From the NCBI RefSeq assembly GCF_001293775.1, contig NZ_LGLN01000013.1, positions 41,460 to 76,610 on the forward strand: a stretch of DNA of 35,151 bases, in the 5' to 3' direction. The position numbers and the translations under genes were made by a program. This DNA is from Pseudomonas syringae pv. cilantro. Its GTDB lineage: Bacteria > Pseudomonadota > Gammaproteobacteria > Pseudomonadales > Pseudomonadaceae. The stretch's first letter is position 1, and the number at the start of each line of letters is the position of its first letter. Shown in pieces: positions 1-7,754 of this stretch. The notes under the pieces were generated by a model. The model was given only the letters and a program-made list of their open reading frames with translations, did not search any database and was not told the DNA's origin.

Positions 1-10
1 TCGCAGCCCA

Positions 11-59
11 TCGCGGACAAGCGAAGCGTCGCCCGGTCCGCTCCTACGCCCTCCGGGCA
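11..59. repeat. REP element (Pseudomonas type)
   Basis: The stretch contains GCGGACAAGCGAAGCGTCGC followed by CCGGTCCGCTCCTACG. Its first part is the reverse complement of the core seen at 5112-5141, 9368-9397 and 35080-35108. It lies downstream of the LON-domain gene, between convergent or unseen genes, which is a typical REP position. The window edge may cut off a partner copy. Confidence 0.75.
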
Positions 60-102
60 AAAACCCTTGATATCAGTGCTGAGCGAAGTGACTTTCCAAA
101 GC

Positions 103-693
103 TCAAACCTGCATATCGCCCTGCATTTCATCGAGCAATTCCTGGATCGCGTCGAGGCGTTCTTCGGGGTCGTCGATTTCCAGTAGCTCGACTTTGTCCT
201 GCTCGGTGAACGGCAGCAGGTAGGCGAGCTGATTGGACAGCGAATACTGGCCCTCGGCAGAAACGCCCATGTTCAACGACGCGACCATCGGGTGTTCTGC
301 CAAAGCTTCAAGCAGCGCAACCAGATCGGCGTCTTCTTCCTGCAAAGGGCGCTCCTCGGGCTCGTCCAGCCATTCCACCTCGGCCACCAGCAACTGATCA
401 CGCTGCACCTCGGCCGCCACCACGCGGAAGCGACGCGCGCCGACCACGCGGATGCCCAGCAGGCCGTTGTCCTGCTGCTGAAAATCCTGAACCAGCGCCT
501 CGCAGCCGATCAGTGAATAACCGCCCGGCACCGGGCCGGTCTCGCTACCCTCGGTGATGCACACCACCCCGAACCCTTCGCCCTGCTTCATGCAGCGACC
601 GATCATGTCCAGATAGCGCGCTTCAAACAGCTGCAGATCAAGAATGCACCCCGGAAACAACACGGCGTTCAGCGGAAATAATGGCAATGTCAT
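103..693 (-). CDS. LON N-terminal substrate-binding domain protein
   Basis: This 196-residue protein begins MTLPLFPLNAVLFPGCILDL, the signature start of the LON substrate-binding domain (PUA-like N-terminal domain of Lon protease). The FE-x-RY segment near residues 23-27 is also typical. There is no AAA+ ATPase or Ser-Lys protease domain, so it is a stand-alone LON-domain protein of the usual bacterial length of about 190-200 residues. The C-terminal half is acidic and helical (residues 120-190), as in the family. Such proteins are widespread in Proteobacteria and their role is not settled; substrate or adaptor binding is the common guess. It lies 15 bases downstream of the LrgB gene on the same strand and may be co-transcribed with it. 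Confidence 0.85.
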   Translation of the reverse strand: MTLPLFPLNAVLFPGCILDLQLFEARYLDMIGRCMKQGEGFGVVCITEGSETGPVPGGYSLIGCEALVQDFQQQDNGLLGIRVVGARRFRVVAAEVQRDQLLVAEVEWLDEPEERPLQEEDADLVALLEALAEHPMVASLNMGVSAEGQYSLSNQLAYLLPFTEQDKVELLEIDDPEERLDAIQELLDEMQGDMQV

Positions 694-708
694 GAAAACC
701 CTTCCCCC

Positions 709-1425
709 TTAAATAGCCAGCGACATTGCCAGCGGCAGGAACAGTGCCGTTGCAACGCCCATCAGACTCATTGCCAACGCAGCAAAAGCCCCTGCTTCTT
801 CACTTTCCTGCAATGCCACGGATGTTCCTACCGCATGTGCCGCCAGCCCCAGGGCCATGCCGCGCGCCGCCGGGTTATCGACCCCGGCCAGCGTCAAAAG
901 GCCCGGGCCGAAAATGGCACCGAACACGCCGGTAATCAACACAAAAACCGCCGCCAGCGCCGCAACTCCGCCGATCTGTTCAGCGACCAGCATGGCGATG
1001 GGCGAGGTCACCGACTTGGGCGCCATGGTCATCAGGATCATGTGGTCGGCACCGAACAATACGCCCAGCCCGACACACAGCCCGGTGGCAAAGACCCCGC
1101 CAACCACCAGCGTAGTCAAGGTCGGCCAGAGCAACTGCCGGATACGCCGCATATTCAGATAAAGCGGCACGGCCAGGGCAACCGTTGCCGGGCCGAGCAG
1201 AATCCCCAGTATCTCGGTGCTTTTGCGGTACTCCGCGTATTGCAGGTCACAGAACAGCACGATACCGATCACCACCACCATCGAGACCAGCACCGGTTGC
1301 AGAAACAGCCAGCGGGTTTTCTCGTAGGCCGCCATCGCCAGTTGATAGGCGCCCAACGTGATGGCGATACCGAACAGCGGGTGGTGAATCACTGACAGCC
1401 ACGCGCCATGCCAGTCCAGGCTCAT
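709..1425 (-). CDS. LrgB/CidB (YohK) family inner-membrane protein
   Basis: The 238-residue product is almost wholly hydrophobic, with about 6-7 predicted membrane segments. It carries the diagnostic APKSVTSPIAM motif near residues 134-144 and the AAHAVGTSVALQESEEAGAF motif near residues 195-214. Both are hallmarks of the LrgB/CidB family, first described as partners of holin-like LrgA/CidA in control of murein hydrolases and now also linked to export of small metabolites such as glycolate and pyruvate. The start ATG overlaps the stop of the upstream LrgA-like gene by four bases (ATGA), so the two are translationally coupled. The substrate cannot be read from sequence. Confidence 0.9.
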   Translation of the reverse strand: MSLDWHGAWLSVIHHPLFGIAITLGAYQLAMAAYEKTRWLFLQPVLVSMVVVIGIVLFCDLQYAEYRKSTEILGILLGPATVALAVPLYLNMRRIRQLLWPTLTTLVVGGVFATGLCVGLGVLFGADHMILMTMAPKSVTSPIAMLVAEQIGGVAALAAVFVLITGVFGAIFGPGLLTLAGVDNPAARGMALGLAAHAVGTSVALQESEEAGAFAALAMSLMGVATALFLPLAMSLAI

Positions 1426-1784
1426 GGCCGTTCCTGACGGCGCGTCTGGCGCCTGATCAGTTGCTGCATCAGCCAGCCAGCGAAGGTCAGCGAAATCATC
1501 AACGACAGGGTCAACGTGCCGAAGATCGCCCAGAAATCCTCGGCAATCGCCGCCGCGTAGACCATCACCCCGACAGCAGGCGGCACCAGCAACAGAGGCA
1601 GATAGCGCAGCAGGCTGCTGGCGGCGACGCTGAGCGGTTCGCTGACTTCACCGCGCGTCATCAGATAAGCCATCAGCAACACCAGCCCGATGATCGGGCC
1701 GGGCAATATCGACAGAAACAGGTGGTTGAGCGCAGTCCCGAGCAATTGGAACAGCACCAGCCACGTCAAACCCCGTAACAACAT
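1422..1784 (-). CDS. LrgA/CidA (YohJ) family holin-like protein
   Basis: This 120-residue protein has four hydrophobic segments and a short Arg-rich tail (RRQTRRQERP), the normal plan of the CidA/LrgA family. The segment LPGPIIGLVLLMAYL (residues 26-40) matches the family's conserved PGxxxG loop. The start ATG at 1784 has GGAG upstream. It is the first gene of the pair and overlaps the LrgB-like gene by ATGA. A perfect TATAAT -10 lies 44-49 bases upstream. The pair probably forms one membrane complex, either as a holin/antiholin-type regulator of autolysis or as a metabolite exporter. Confidence 0.88.
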   Translation of the reverse strand: MLLRGLTWLVLFQLLGTALNHLFLSILPGPIIGLVLLMAYLMTRGEVSEPLSVAASSLLRYLPLLLVPPAVGVMVYAAAIAEDFWAIFGTLTLSLMISLTFAGWLMQQLIRRQTRRQERP

Positions 1785-1827
1785 GAGAACTCCAGCAAAG
1801 AAAAGAATCCGGCGAATTCACAGCGCC

Positions 1828-1833
1828 ATTATA
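1828..1833 (-). promoter_or_regulatory. candidate -10 box for the lrgAB-like pair
   Basis: The minus strand reads TATAAT here, about 44 bases before the LrgA-like start. The position 17 bases further upstream has no good -35 hexamer. A TTGTCA at 1843-1848 is too close to serve (9-base spacer). Only the -10 is supported. Confidence 0.4.
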
Positions 1834-1999
1834 AACATGCTGTGACAAAGGCTATCAGCGGGTATTCGCATCAAGGCGGTGGCTTGACCAACTGCCAACC
1901 CTCTGCTGATCTTGTGGTTTGCGCGCAGGCCCTGATTGCGCCCTGATTGCCAGGCGCGGCGACGAGCAACCACACCCACTACCAGACAAGGAAAGCGAC

Positions 2000-2455
2000 A
2001 TGCCTTTTGTTCCTGTGACAGAACTCAAGAATCACGTAGGCAAGGAGCCGGAATGTTCGGACTGGCTGACCATTGACCAGGAGCGTATCAACCTGTTCGC
2101 CGAAGCGACCGGGGATTTTCAGTTCATCCACGTCGACCCGGTCAAAGCGGCGCAAACCCCGTTCGGGGCGACCATCGCCCATGGCTTTCTTTCGCTGTCG
2201 CTGATCCCCAAACTCATGGAAGGCATCATGGTACTGCCCGAAGGCCTCAAGATGGCAGTCAACTACGGCATGGACAGCGTGCGTTTCGTGCAGCCGGTGC
2301 TGGTCAATTCGCGGGTGCGCCTGAAGGTCCAGCTGACCGACGCCACCGAGAAGAAGCCTGGCCAGTGGCTGCTCAAGGCCACGGCCACCCTGGAAATCGA
2401 AGGCCAGGAAAAACCCGCTTTCGTGGCCGAACCGTTGACCCTGTGTTTCGTGTAA
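2000..2455 (+). CDS. MaoC-family (R)-hydratase
   Basis: The 151-residue product is a single hot-dog domain of the MaoC / (R)-specific enoyl-CoA hydratase type. The hydratase-2 motif is visible near residues 33-63: FAEATGDFQFIHVDP followed by PFGATIAHGFLSLSL. The Asp (GDFQFIHVD) and the later His (AHG) correspond to the catalytic pair of this family. I chose the ATG at 2000 because AAGGAAAG precedes it at good spacing; an in-frame TTG at 1919 would add 27 residues without family similarity. The likely reaction is hydration of a trans-2-enoyl-CoA, possibly in fatty acid or PHA metabolism. The specific substrate is unknown. Confidence 0.85.
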   Translation: MPFVPVTELKNHVGKEPECSDWLTIDQERINLFAEATGDFQFIHVDPVKAAQTPFGATIAHGFLSLSLIPKLMEGIMVLPEGLKMAVNYGMDSVRFVQPVLVNSRVRLKVQLTDATEKKPGQWLLKATATLEIEGQEKPAFVAEPLTLCFV

Positions 2456-2467
2456 CACGTTTAAAAT

Positions 2468-2495
2468 ATGAAACAGTCGTAACAGACTGTTTCAT
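2468..2495 (+). terminator. inverted repeat, probable terminator of the MaoC gene
   Basis: ATGAAACAGTC and GACTGTTTCAT form a perfect 11-bp stem with a six-base loop, starting 12 bases after the MaoC stop. The downstream tract is CCCCCTTA rather than a run of T, so it is not a textbook intrinsic terminator. Confidence 0.5.
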
Positions 2496-2594
2496 CCCCC
2501 TTACTGGCTGCGGCATACTCCTACGCGGTCGTGACCTATAACATCTGCTCAGCAGAGCCAGGCTCGCCACTGAACCAATCTTCCGGGATCTCTC

Positions 2595-4322
2595 ATGCGC
2601 GCGCTCGCTCCACTGGCTTTGACACTTCTGATCGCAGGCTGCGGTGATGGCGAATCACTGCTGCCACCTGACGGCCGTCTGCCCGACGGCGGACGCTATC
2701 GCGGCGATCTGGTCAATGGCGTGTTGCAGGGCGAAGGCCGGATCGACTATCCCAACGGCAGCTGGTACGCCGGGCATTTCGCCAACGGTCTGTGGCAAGG
2801 CCAGGGCGAGTGGCACGCCGCTAACGGCGACGTTTACAAAGGCGGCTTCGAGCAGGGCCTGTTTCATGGCCAGGGACGGCTGACCAGCCACAACGGCGCG
2901 AGCTACGTCGGCAATTTCAAACTCGGCCTGCGTGAGGGCGAAGGTACGCAGAAAGACAAGGGCGTCGTCTATCGCGGCCAATTCAAAGCAGGTCAGTACG
3001 ACGGCCCCGGTCGCCTGGAACTGGAAGACGGCAGCCAGCATCAGGGCATGTTCGCCAAAGGCAAGGCCAACGGCGAAGGCTCGCGCAGTGACGCCAGCGG
3101 CAATCAATACAGCGGCAACTTCGTCAACGGTCAGTTGCAGGGCATCGGCAGCTTCACCAGCGCTGATGGCGACCAATACGTCGGACATTTCCGCAACAGC
3201 CAGATTGACGGCAAAGGCCGCTACGAAAACAGCGATGGCGATGTCTGGAGCGGCGATTTCAAGGAAGGCGCACTGACTGGCAAGGGCGAGCTGATCGGCT
3301 CGGACGGCAGCCGCTATCAGGGCGACTTCGATAACTGGCGATTCATGGGCCAGGGTCAGTTGCAACTGGCCGACGGCAGCCGCTATGTCGGTCAGTTTGC
3401 CGATGACACTTATCAGGGCAATGGCGTGCTGATTGCCCCGGATGGCAAAGAACAGCGCGGTATCTGGGCCAACGGCCAGCGCGTGCGCGACGCCAAGGGC
3501 AAATTGCTGCCCGACACACTTGAAGCCGGGCTGCTCGCACAGGGTTCGCTGCTGGACAAGGCACTCGCCGCCGTGCCGGCCTCCACGCCCGTTACCGAGC
3601 TGTACACGCTGGTGGTGGGTGGCGATGGCAAGCAGAGCGTGTTCATGCGCGAGGCGGACTACGTCAGCAACCTGCTGAAGTCACGATTTGGCGCTGTCGG
3701 GCAGGTCAGCCTGGTCAACCATCGCGACCACATGGATGACCGGCCGATGGCCACCCGCGAAACCATCACCCGCGCGGTGCAGACACTCGCCCAACGCACC
3801 GGCCCGGAAGACCTGGTATTCATCTACCTGACCAGCCACGGCACGCAGGATCACGAACTGGTGCTCGATCAACCACGCCTGTCGCTGGCCGACCTGCCCG
3901 CCGACGCGCTGGCTGCCGCCCTCGCCCCGCTGAAAAACCGCGACAAGGTGGTGGTGATTTCAGCCTGCTATTCCGGGGGGTTCATTCCGGATCTCAAAGA
4001 CGAGCGCACCCTGATCATGACCGCCTCCCGCGCGGACAGGGTATCCTTCGGCTGCTCGGAAGAAGCCGATTTCACCTATTTCGGTGATGCACTGTTTGCC
4101 AGGGCACTGGTCGAAACCGATGACCTGCAACAAGCCTTCAATGATGCAAAGAACTACGTGGCCCGACGCGAGAACGAGGATAACTTCGAAGCTTCGGAAC
4201 CACAGATATGGGCCCCGAAAGGAGTCCTGGCGCGCTGGCAGCAATTGCGCAAAAGCCAGGCCGAACGCGCTTTGAGTACGGCGTTGACTCGCACGGAAGC
4301 GAAGACCTCGACTAGCCGCTAG
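2595..4322 (+). CDS. MORN-repeat lipoprotein with C-terminal C13-type cysteine peptidase domain
   Basis: The 575-residue product starts with a lipoprotein signal (lipobox LIAGC, Cys16). Residues 31-295 are eleven full MORN repeats of about 23 residues (consensus GxxYxGxFxxGxxxGxGxxxxxx) plus a partial twelfth. Residues 335-505 form a caspase/legumain-fold domain of the peptidase C13 type, with catalytic His415 in TSHGTQDH and Cys458 in SACYSGG, each at the end of a hydrophobic strand as the clan requires. The tail is basic. The protein should sit on a membrane facing the periplasm, with the repeats as a binding platform and the peptidase distal. TATAAC at 2537-2542 may be its -10. Substrates are unknown. 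Confidence 0.85.
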   Translation: MRALAPLALTLLIAGCGDGESLLPPDGRLPDGGRYRGDLVNGVLQGEGRIDYPNGSWYAGHFANGLWQGQGEWHAANGDVYKGGFEQGLFHGQGRLTSHNGASYVGNFKLGLREGEGTQKDKGVVYRGQFKAGQYDGPGRLELEDGSQHQGMFAKGKANGEGSRSDASGNQYSGNFVNGQLQGIGSFTSADGDQYVGHFRNSQIDGKGRYENSDGDVWSGDFKEGALTGKGELIGSDGSRYQGDFDNWRFMGQGQLQLADGSRYVGQFADDTYQGNGVLIAPDGKEQRGIWANGQRVRDAKGKLLPDTLEAGLLAQGSLLDKALAAVPASTPVTELYTLVVGGDGKQSVFMREADYVSNLLKSRFGAVGQVSLVNHRDHMDDRPMATRETITRAVQTLAQRTGPEDLVFIYLTSHGTQDHELVLDQPRLSLADLPADALAAALAPLKNRDKVVVISACYSGGFIPDLKDERTLIMTASRADRVSFGCSEEADFTYFGDALFARALVETDDLQQAFNDAKNYVARRENEDNFEASEPQIWAPKGVLARWQQLRKSQAERALSTALTRTEAKTSTSR

Positions 4323-4349
4323 GCTGAGTAACTATCAAGGAGAAGGATT

Positions 4350-4991
4350 ATGTATTTAACGCCGCAACACATCCTGCTTGCAGGAGCCACAGGCCTGACG
4401 GGCGAGCATTTGCTTGATCGCCTGCTCAATGAGCCGACCGTCAGCCGCGTGCTCGCGCCGACCCGCAGGCCGCTGGCGGAACACCCGCACCTTGAGAATC
4501 CGATTGGCGATTTGCTGACCCTGCTGCCAACGCTGGAGGGCCGGGTGGACATCGCATTCTGCTGCCTGGGCACCACGATCAAGCAGGCCGGTTCACAGGA
4601 CGCCTTCAAGGCCGTCGACCTGGACATGGTGCTCGCGTTCGCCAGCCGTGCCCGTGAACTGGGCGCTCGCCATTTGCTGGTAATCAGCGCCATCGGCGCA
4701 GACCCCAAGTCCAGTACCTTCTACAACCGCATCAAGGGCGAAATGGAGCTGGCGCTGCGTGCGCAAGGCTGGCCACAACTGACCATCGCCCGCCCTTCCC
4801 TGCTGGTCGGCAGCCGCACTGAAACCCGCTGGGTCGAACAACTGGCCGCGCCCATCGCCAAGCTGATCCCCGGCAAATACGGCGCCATCGAAGCCTGCCA
4901 ACTGGCCCGCGCCCTGTGGCGCCTGGCACTGGAAGAGCAAAACGGCGACCGGATCGTCGAATCGGATGAGTTGCGCAAGTTGGGGAAATAG
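4350..4991 (+). CDS. NAD(P)-binding atypical SDR oxidoreductase
   Basis: This 213-residue protein opens with a Rossmann nucleotide-binding motif, GATGLTG at residues 12-18. It then has the strand-end motif CCLGTT (residues 71-76) and [20 protein letters not shown] (residues 110-129), in which the Tyr and Lys take the SDR positions. This pattern fits the atypical SDR subgroup related to HTATIP2/TIP30 and YbjT-like proteins. A strong Shine-Dalgarno (AAGGAGAAGG) lies just before ATG. It follows the MORN-peptidase gene by 27 bases and may share its transcript. Substrate and direction of reaction cannot be inferred. Confidence 0.8.
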   Translation: MYLTPQHILLAGATGLTGEHLLDRLLNEPTVSRVLAPTRRPLAEHPHLENPIGDLLTLLPTLEGRVDIAFCCLGTTIKQAGSQDAFKAVDLDMVLAFASRARELGARHLLVISAIGADPKSSTFYNRIKGEMELALRAQGWPQLTIARPSLLVGSRTETRWVEQLAAPIAKLIPGKYGAIEACQLARALWRLALEEQNGDRIVESDELRKLGK

Positions 4992-5003
4992 GCGATGGTC
5001 GCT

Positions 5004-5253
5004 GGGGCTCAGACTATGATAGTCCCCACGCTCCGCGCTCGTCGCTATACACAAGTCCTGAAGAGTCCGGTGGACGGGGATTTCAAGCTTCTGCCCGCAG
5101 GGCGTGGGAGCGAACCGGGCGACGCTTCGCTTGTTCGCGAAAGGGCCGGTGCAAACGCCGAAAATATATCGTCTGAAATGCCGCTTTCGCGAACAAGTTC
5201 GCTCCCACGGCCTCCGGCCAGAATCAAAAGCTGACTTGTGTATAACGATGAGC
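5004..5253. repeat. REPIN: two inverted REPs with extended conserved flanks
   Basis: One REP runs through 5101-5141 (GTGGGAGCGAACCGGGCGAC then GCTTCGCTTGTTCGCGAA). An inverted partner lies at 5186-5211 (TTCGCGAACAAGTTCGCTCC). Outside them is an imperfect 21-bp inverted repeat, 5037-5057 and 5233-5253, containing TATACACAAGTC on the left and GACTTGTGTATA on the right. A short palindrome GACTATGATAGTC lies at 5012-5024. The same flank, with the block CTTTTGATTCTGGCC, recurs at 9336-9351. It fills the gap between the SDR gene and the convergent lipoprotein gene and may act as a bidirectional transcript end. Confidence 0.8.
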
Positions 5254-5278
5254 ATCGACTGGTAGCTCTGGTGTCTCT

Positions 5279-5563
5279 CTAAAGCCCGCCCGTCGCCCGA
5301 ACGCCCACCCCAGCCGCGGTCAGCAACGACAGCGGCAGCAACAAGGTGTCGAGCAACGCGCTGCCCGGCAGATCAAGGCCAGGATAGCTCGGGGCTTCTG
5401 CGCCGAACCGGTCCGCGGCACAACAACCGCCCTGCAAGGCGTACATATTCAGCCGTGTGCCAGCATACACAACGGGCGCGCCGGGCTTGGCCGCGTCAAG
5501 CGTGCGTGCGGTGGCGCAGCCGGTCATGACCAGCGCCAGCGCTATCACCATCAGCTTATTCAT
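5279..5563 (-). CDS. YceK/YidQ-type small lipoprotein
   Basis: The 94-residue product has a lipoprotein signal peptide starting MNKLMVIALALVMTGC (lipobox VMTGC, Cys16). The motif VYAGTRLNMYAL (residues 32-43) is the conserved YxGTRxD-like block of the DUF1375 / YceK family. A C-terminal hydrophobic stretch (LLDTLLLPLSLLTAAGVG) is also typical. I place the start at 5563, since its ATG overlaps the ubiX stop in ATGAATAA; an upstream in-frame start would lie further inside ubiX and add residues before the signal peptide. It is the last gene of the mpl-ubiX operon. Its function is unknown. Confidence 0.78.
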   Translation of the reverse strand: MNKLMVIALALVMTGCATARTLDAAKPGAPVVYAGTRLNMYALQGGCCAADRFGAEAPSYPGLDLPGSALLDTLLLPLSLLTAAGVGVRATGGL

Positions 5564-6185
5564 CGCCGCCGATGTGATGCTCACCCCAACGCGGCAGCAT
5601 GTCCTGAGGGATGTTCAGCAGATTGAGGATCCGCGCGACTACAAAATCCACGAGATCATCGATGGTCTGCGGCTGGTGATAAAAGCCGGGAGACGCCGGC
5701 AAAATCACCGCGCCCATGTTCGACAGCTTGAGCATGTGTTCCAGATGAATACTGGAATACGGTGCCTCGCGGGGCACCAGAATCAACTGCCGACGCTCTT
5801 TCAGCGTTACGTCGGCAGCGCGCTCGATCAGGTTGTTGCAAGCCCCGGTAGCAATCGCCGACAGCGAGCCGGTGGAACACGGCACCACCACCATCGCACT
5901 GGGCGAGCCCGAGCCCGATGCCACGGGCGACATCCAGTCGTCGCGGCCGTAGACCCGAATCTGCCCGGCCGACGCGCCAGTGTATTCCGTCAGGAACGCC
6001 TGCATCATCATCGACTTGGGCGGCAGGCGCACGTCGGTTTCGGTGGCCATCACCAGTTGCGCGGCCTTGGAGATCAGAAAATGCACCTCGCGCTCTTCAC
6101 GCACCAGACAATCCAGCAACCTCAGGCCATATTGCGCGCCTGACGCACCGGTCATGGCCACCGTAACGCGATCCGGGCCACTCAT
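5556..6185 (-). CDS. ubiX: UbiX flavin prenyltransferase
   Basis: UbiX joins a dimethylallyl group to FMN to make prenyl-FMN, the cofactor of UbiD-type decarboxylases in ubiquinone synthesis. The 209-residue length is normal. Recognisable blocks are TGASGAQYG (residues 12-20, FMN phosphate binding), PCSTGSLSAIATG (residues 101-113), and PREAPYSSIHLEHMLKL followed by PASPGFYHQP in the C-terminal third, which form the active site. The start overlaps the mpl stop by four bases (ATGA) and its stop overlaps the lipoprotein start, so the three genes form one coupled unit. No ubiD lies in the window. Confidence 0.95.
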   Translation of the reverse strand: MSGPDRVTVAMTGASGAQYGLRLLDCLVREEREVHFLISKAAQLVMATETDVRLPPKSMMMQAFLTEYTGASAGQIRVYGRDDWMSPVASGSGSPSAMVVVPCSTGSLSAIATGACNNLIERAADVTLKERRQLILVPREAPYSSIHLEHMLKLSNMGAVILPASPGFYHQPQTIDDLVDFVVARILNLLNIPQDMLPRWGEHHIGGDE

Positions 6186-7531
6186 TTCAGCGCCTCCGCC
6201 AGCATGCCATGCAGACCGCCGAAACCGCCGTTGCTCATGATGACGATGTGCGTGCCGGGCTGCGCCTGGCGTTTGACCTGGGCGATGATTGCCTCAAGGG
6301 AATCACAGACCAGCGCAGGCACCGCGCCTCCTGCCACTGTTGCCGACAGATCCCAGCCCAGATTGGGGGGCGCATACCAGACCACCTGATCAGCCTGCTG
6401 CACGCTTTCCGGCAGACCGTCGCGGTGTGCGCCGAGTTTCATGGAGTTGGAACGCGGCTCGATCACGGCAATGATCGGCGCATCACCGACTTTTTTGCGC
6501 AGACCATCCAGCGTGGTAGCAATCGCGGTCGGGTGATGAGCGAAATCGTCATAAATAGTAATGCCGCGCACGTCAGCGACCTTTTCCATACGGCGCTTGA
6601 CGCTTTTGAACGCGCTTAGTGCCTGCACGCCCAGCAACGGCACAACACCCACATGGCGGGCCGCAGCCAGAGTGGCCAGCGCATTGGCAACGTTGTGCAG
6701 GCCAGTCATGCCCCACTCGACCGCGCCCTGCAGTTCGCCCTCGAACAGCACTTCAAAGCGCGAACCGTCTTCACTCAACAACCGCGCCTGCCATTGGCCG
6801 CCCTCGCCCGTGGTTTGCACAGGCGTCCAGCAGCCCATTTTGATGACGCGCGTGAGCGCCGGCTCGGTGGTCGGATGAATCACCAGGCCCTCGCTAGGAA
6901 TGGTGCGCACCAGATGGTGAAACTGGCGCTCGATGGCGGGCAGATCGGGGAAGATGTCGGCGTGATCGAACTCAAGGTTATTGAGGATCGCGGTCCGCGG
7001 GCGGTAGTGGACGAACTTGGAGCGTTTGTCGAAGAAGGCGCTGTCATATTCGTCGGCTTCCACCACAAAGAACGGGGTGTCGCCCAGACGCGCCGACACC
7101 GCGAAATTCTGCGGAATGCCGCCGATCAGAAAACCGGGGCTCATGCCCGCGTGCTCCAGTACCCAGGCCAGCATGCTGCTGGTGGTGGTCTTGCCGTGCG
7201 TACCGGCCACCGCCAGCACCCAGCGACCTTGCAGCACGTGGTCTGCCAGCCACTGTGGGCCGGACACATACGGCAAACCATTGTTCAGGACATATTCAAC
7301 CGCCGGGTTGCCACGCGACAACGCGTTGCCGACCACGATCAGATCCGGCGCCGGAATCAGTTGCACAGGGTCGTAGCCTTGGGTCAGCTCGATGCCCTGC
7401 GCCTGCAGTTGGGTGCTCATCGGCGGATAGACGTTGGCGTCAGAACCCGTGACCCGGTGCCCCAACTCTTTGGCGAGCACCGCCAGCGAACCCATGAACG
7501 TGCCGCAGATACCAAGGATATGAATGTGCAT
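6182..7531 (-). CDS. mpl: UDP-N-acetylmuramate:L-Ala-gamma-D-Glu-meso-DAP ligase
   Basis: Mpl is a cytoplasmic murein-recycling enzyme that attaches recovered tripeptide to UDP-MurNAc using ATP. The 449-residue product starts MHIHILGICGTFMGS, a Rossmann-like domain typical of Mpl and MurC. The ATP P-loop is GTHGKTTT at residues 110-117. The central and C-terminal Mur-ligase domains follow, with NLEFDHADIF and YDDFAHHPTAI blocks, the latter being the conserved DxAHHP motif. An in-frame upstream start at 7621 would add 30 residues unlike the family, whereas ATG 7531 has GAGAGG upstream. It leads the mpl-ubiX-lipoprotein operon. Confidence 0.95.
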   Translation of the reverse strand: MHIHILGICGTFMGSLAVLAKELGHRVTGSDANVYPPMSTQLQAQGIELTQGYDPVQLIPAPDLIVVGNALSRGNPAVEYVLNNGLPYVSGPQWLADHVLQGRWVLAVAGTHGKTTTSSMLAWVLEHAGMSPGFLIGGIPQNFAVSARLGDTPFFVVEADEYDSAFFDKRSKFVHYRPRTAILNNLEFDHADIFPDLPAIERQFHHLVRTIPSEGLVIHPTTEPALTRVIKMGCWTPVQTTGEGGQWQARLLSEDGSRFEVLFEGELQGAVEWGMTGLHNVANALATLAAARHVGVVPLLGVQALSAFKSVKRRMEKVADVRGITIYDDFAHHPTAIATTLDGLRKKVGDAPIIAVIEPRSNSMKLGAHRDGLPESVQQADQVVWYAPPNLGWDLSATVAGGAVPALVCDSLEAIIAQVKRQAQPGTHIVIMSNGGFGGLHGMLAEALK

Positions 7532-7754
7532 GACCAACCTCTCAGAACGTCCACGCAGGTTAACGTAGGGACGCTGAAATGGCACCCTGAGTTTGTCCGA
7601 CACATCGCGCGCGCGAATCATTTCAATGCCCGGCAGATAAGCCTAAAGTCATAGCCACGGCATGCTGCAAATAGCCTACTCTTGAAAGCTTCCTGCCAAT
7701 ACCCGCTGCAGAATCGACACAGACTCCCTCACAACAAGAACCAGGAGACATACC

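Noticed and set aside
835..1395. 186-codon plus-strand ORF opposite lrgB
   Set aside because: It is a shadow of the LrgB gene; its composition (His, Arg, Gln rich) is typical of an antisense frame in high-GC DNA.
7622..7754. Possible sigma-54 promoter before the aldehyde dehydrogenase gene (AGCCACGGCATGCTGC)
   Set aside because: The TGGCAC-like and TTGC-like parts are one base too far apart and the GG-N10-GC rule is not met.
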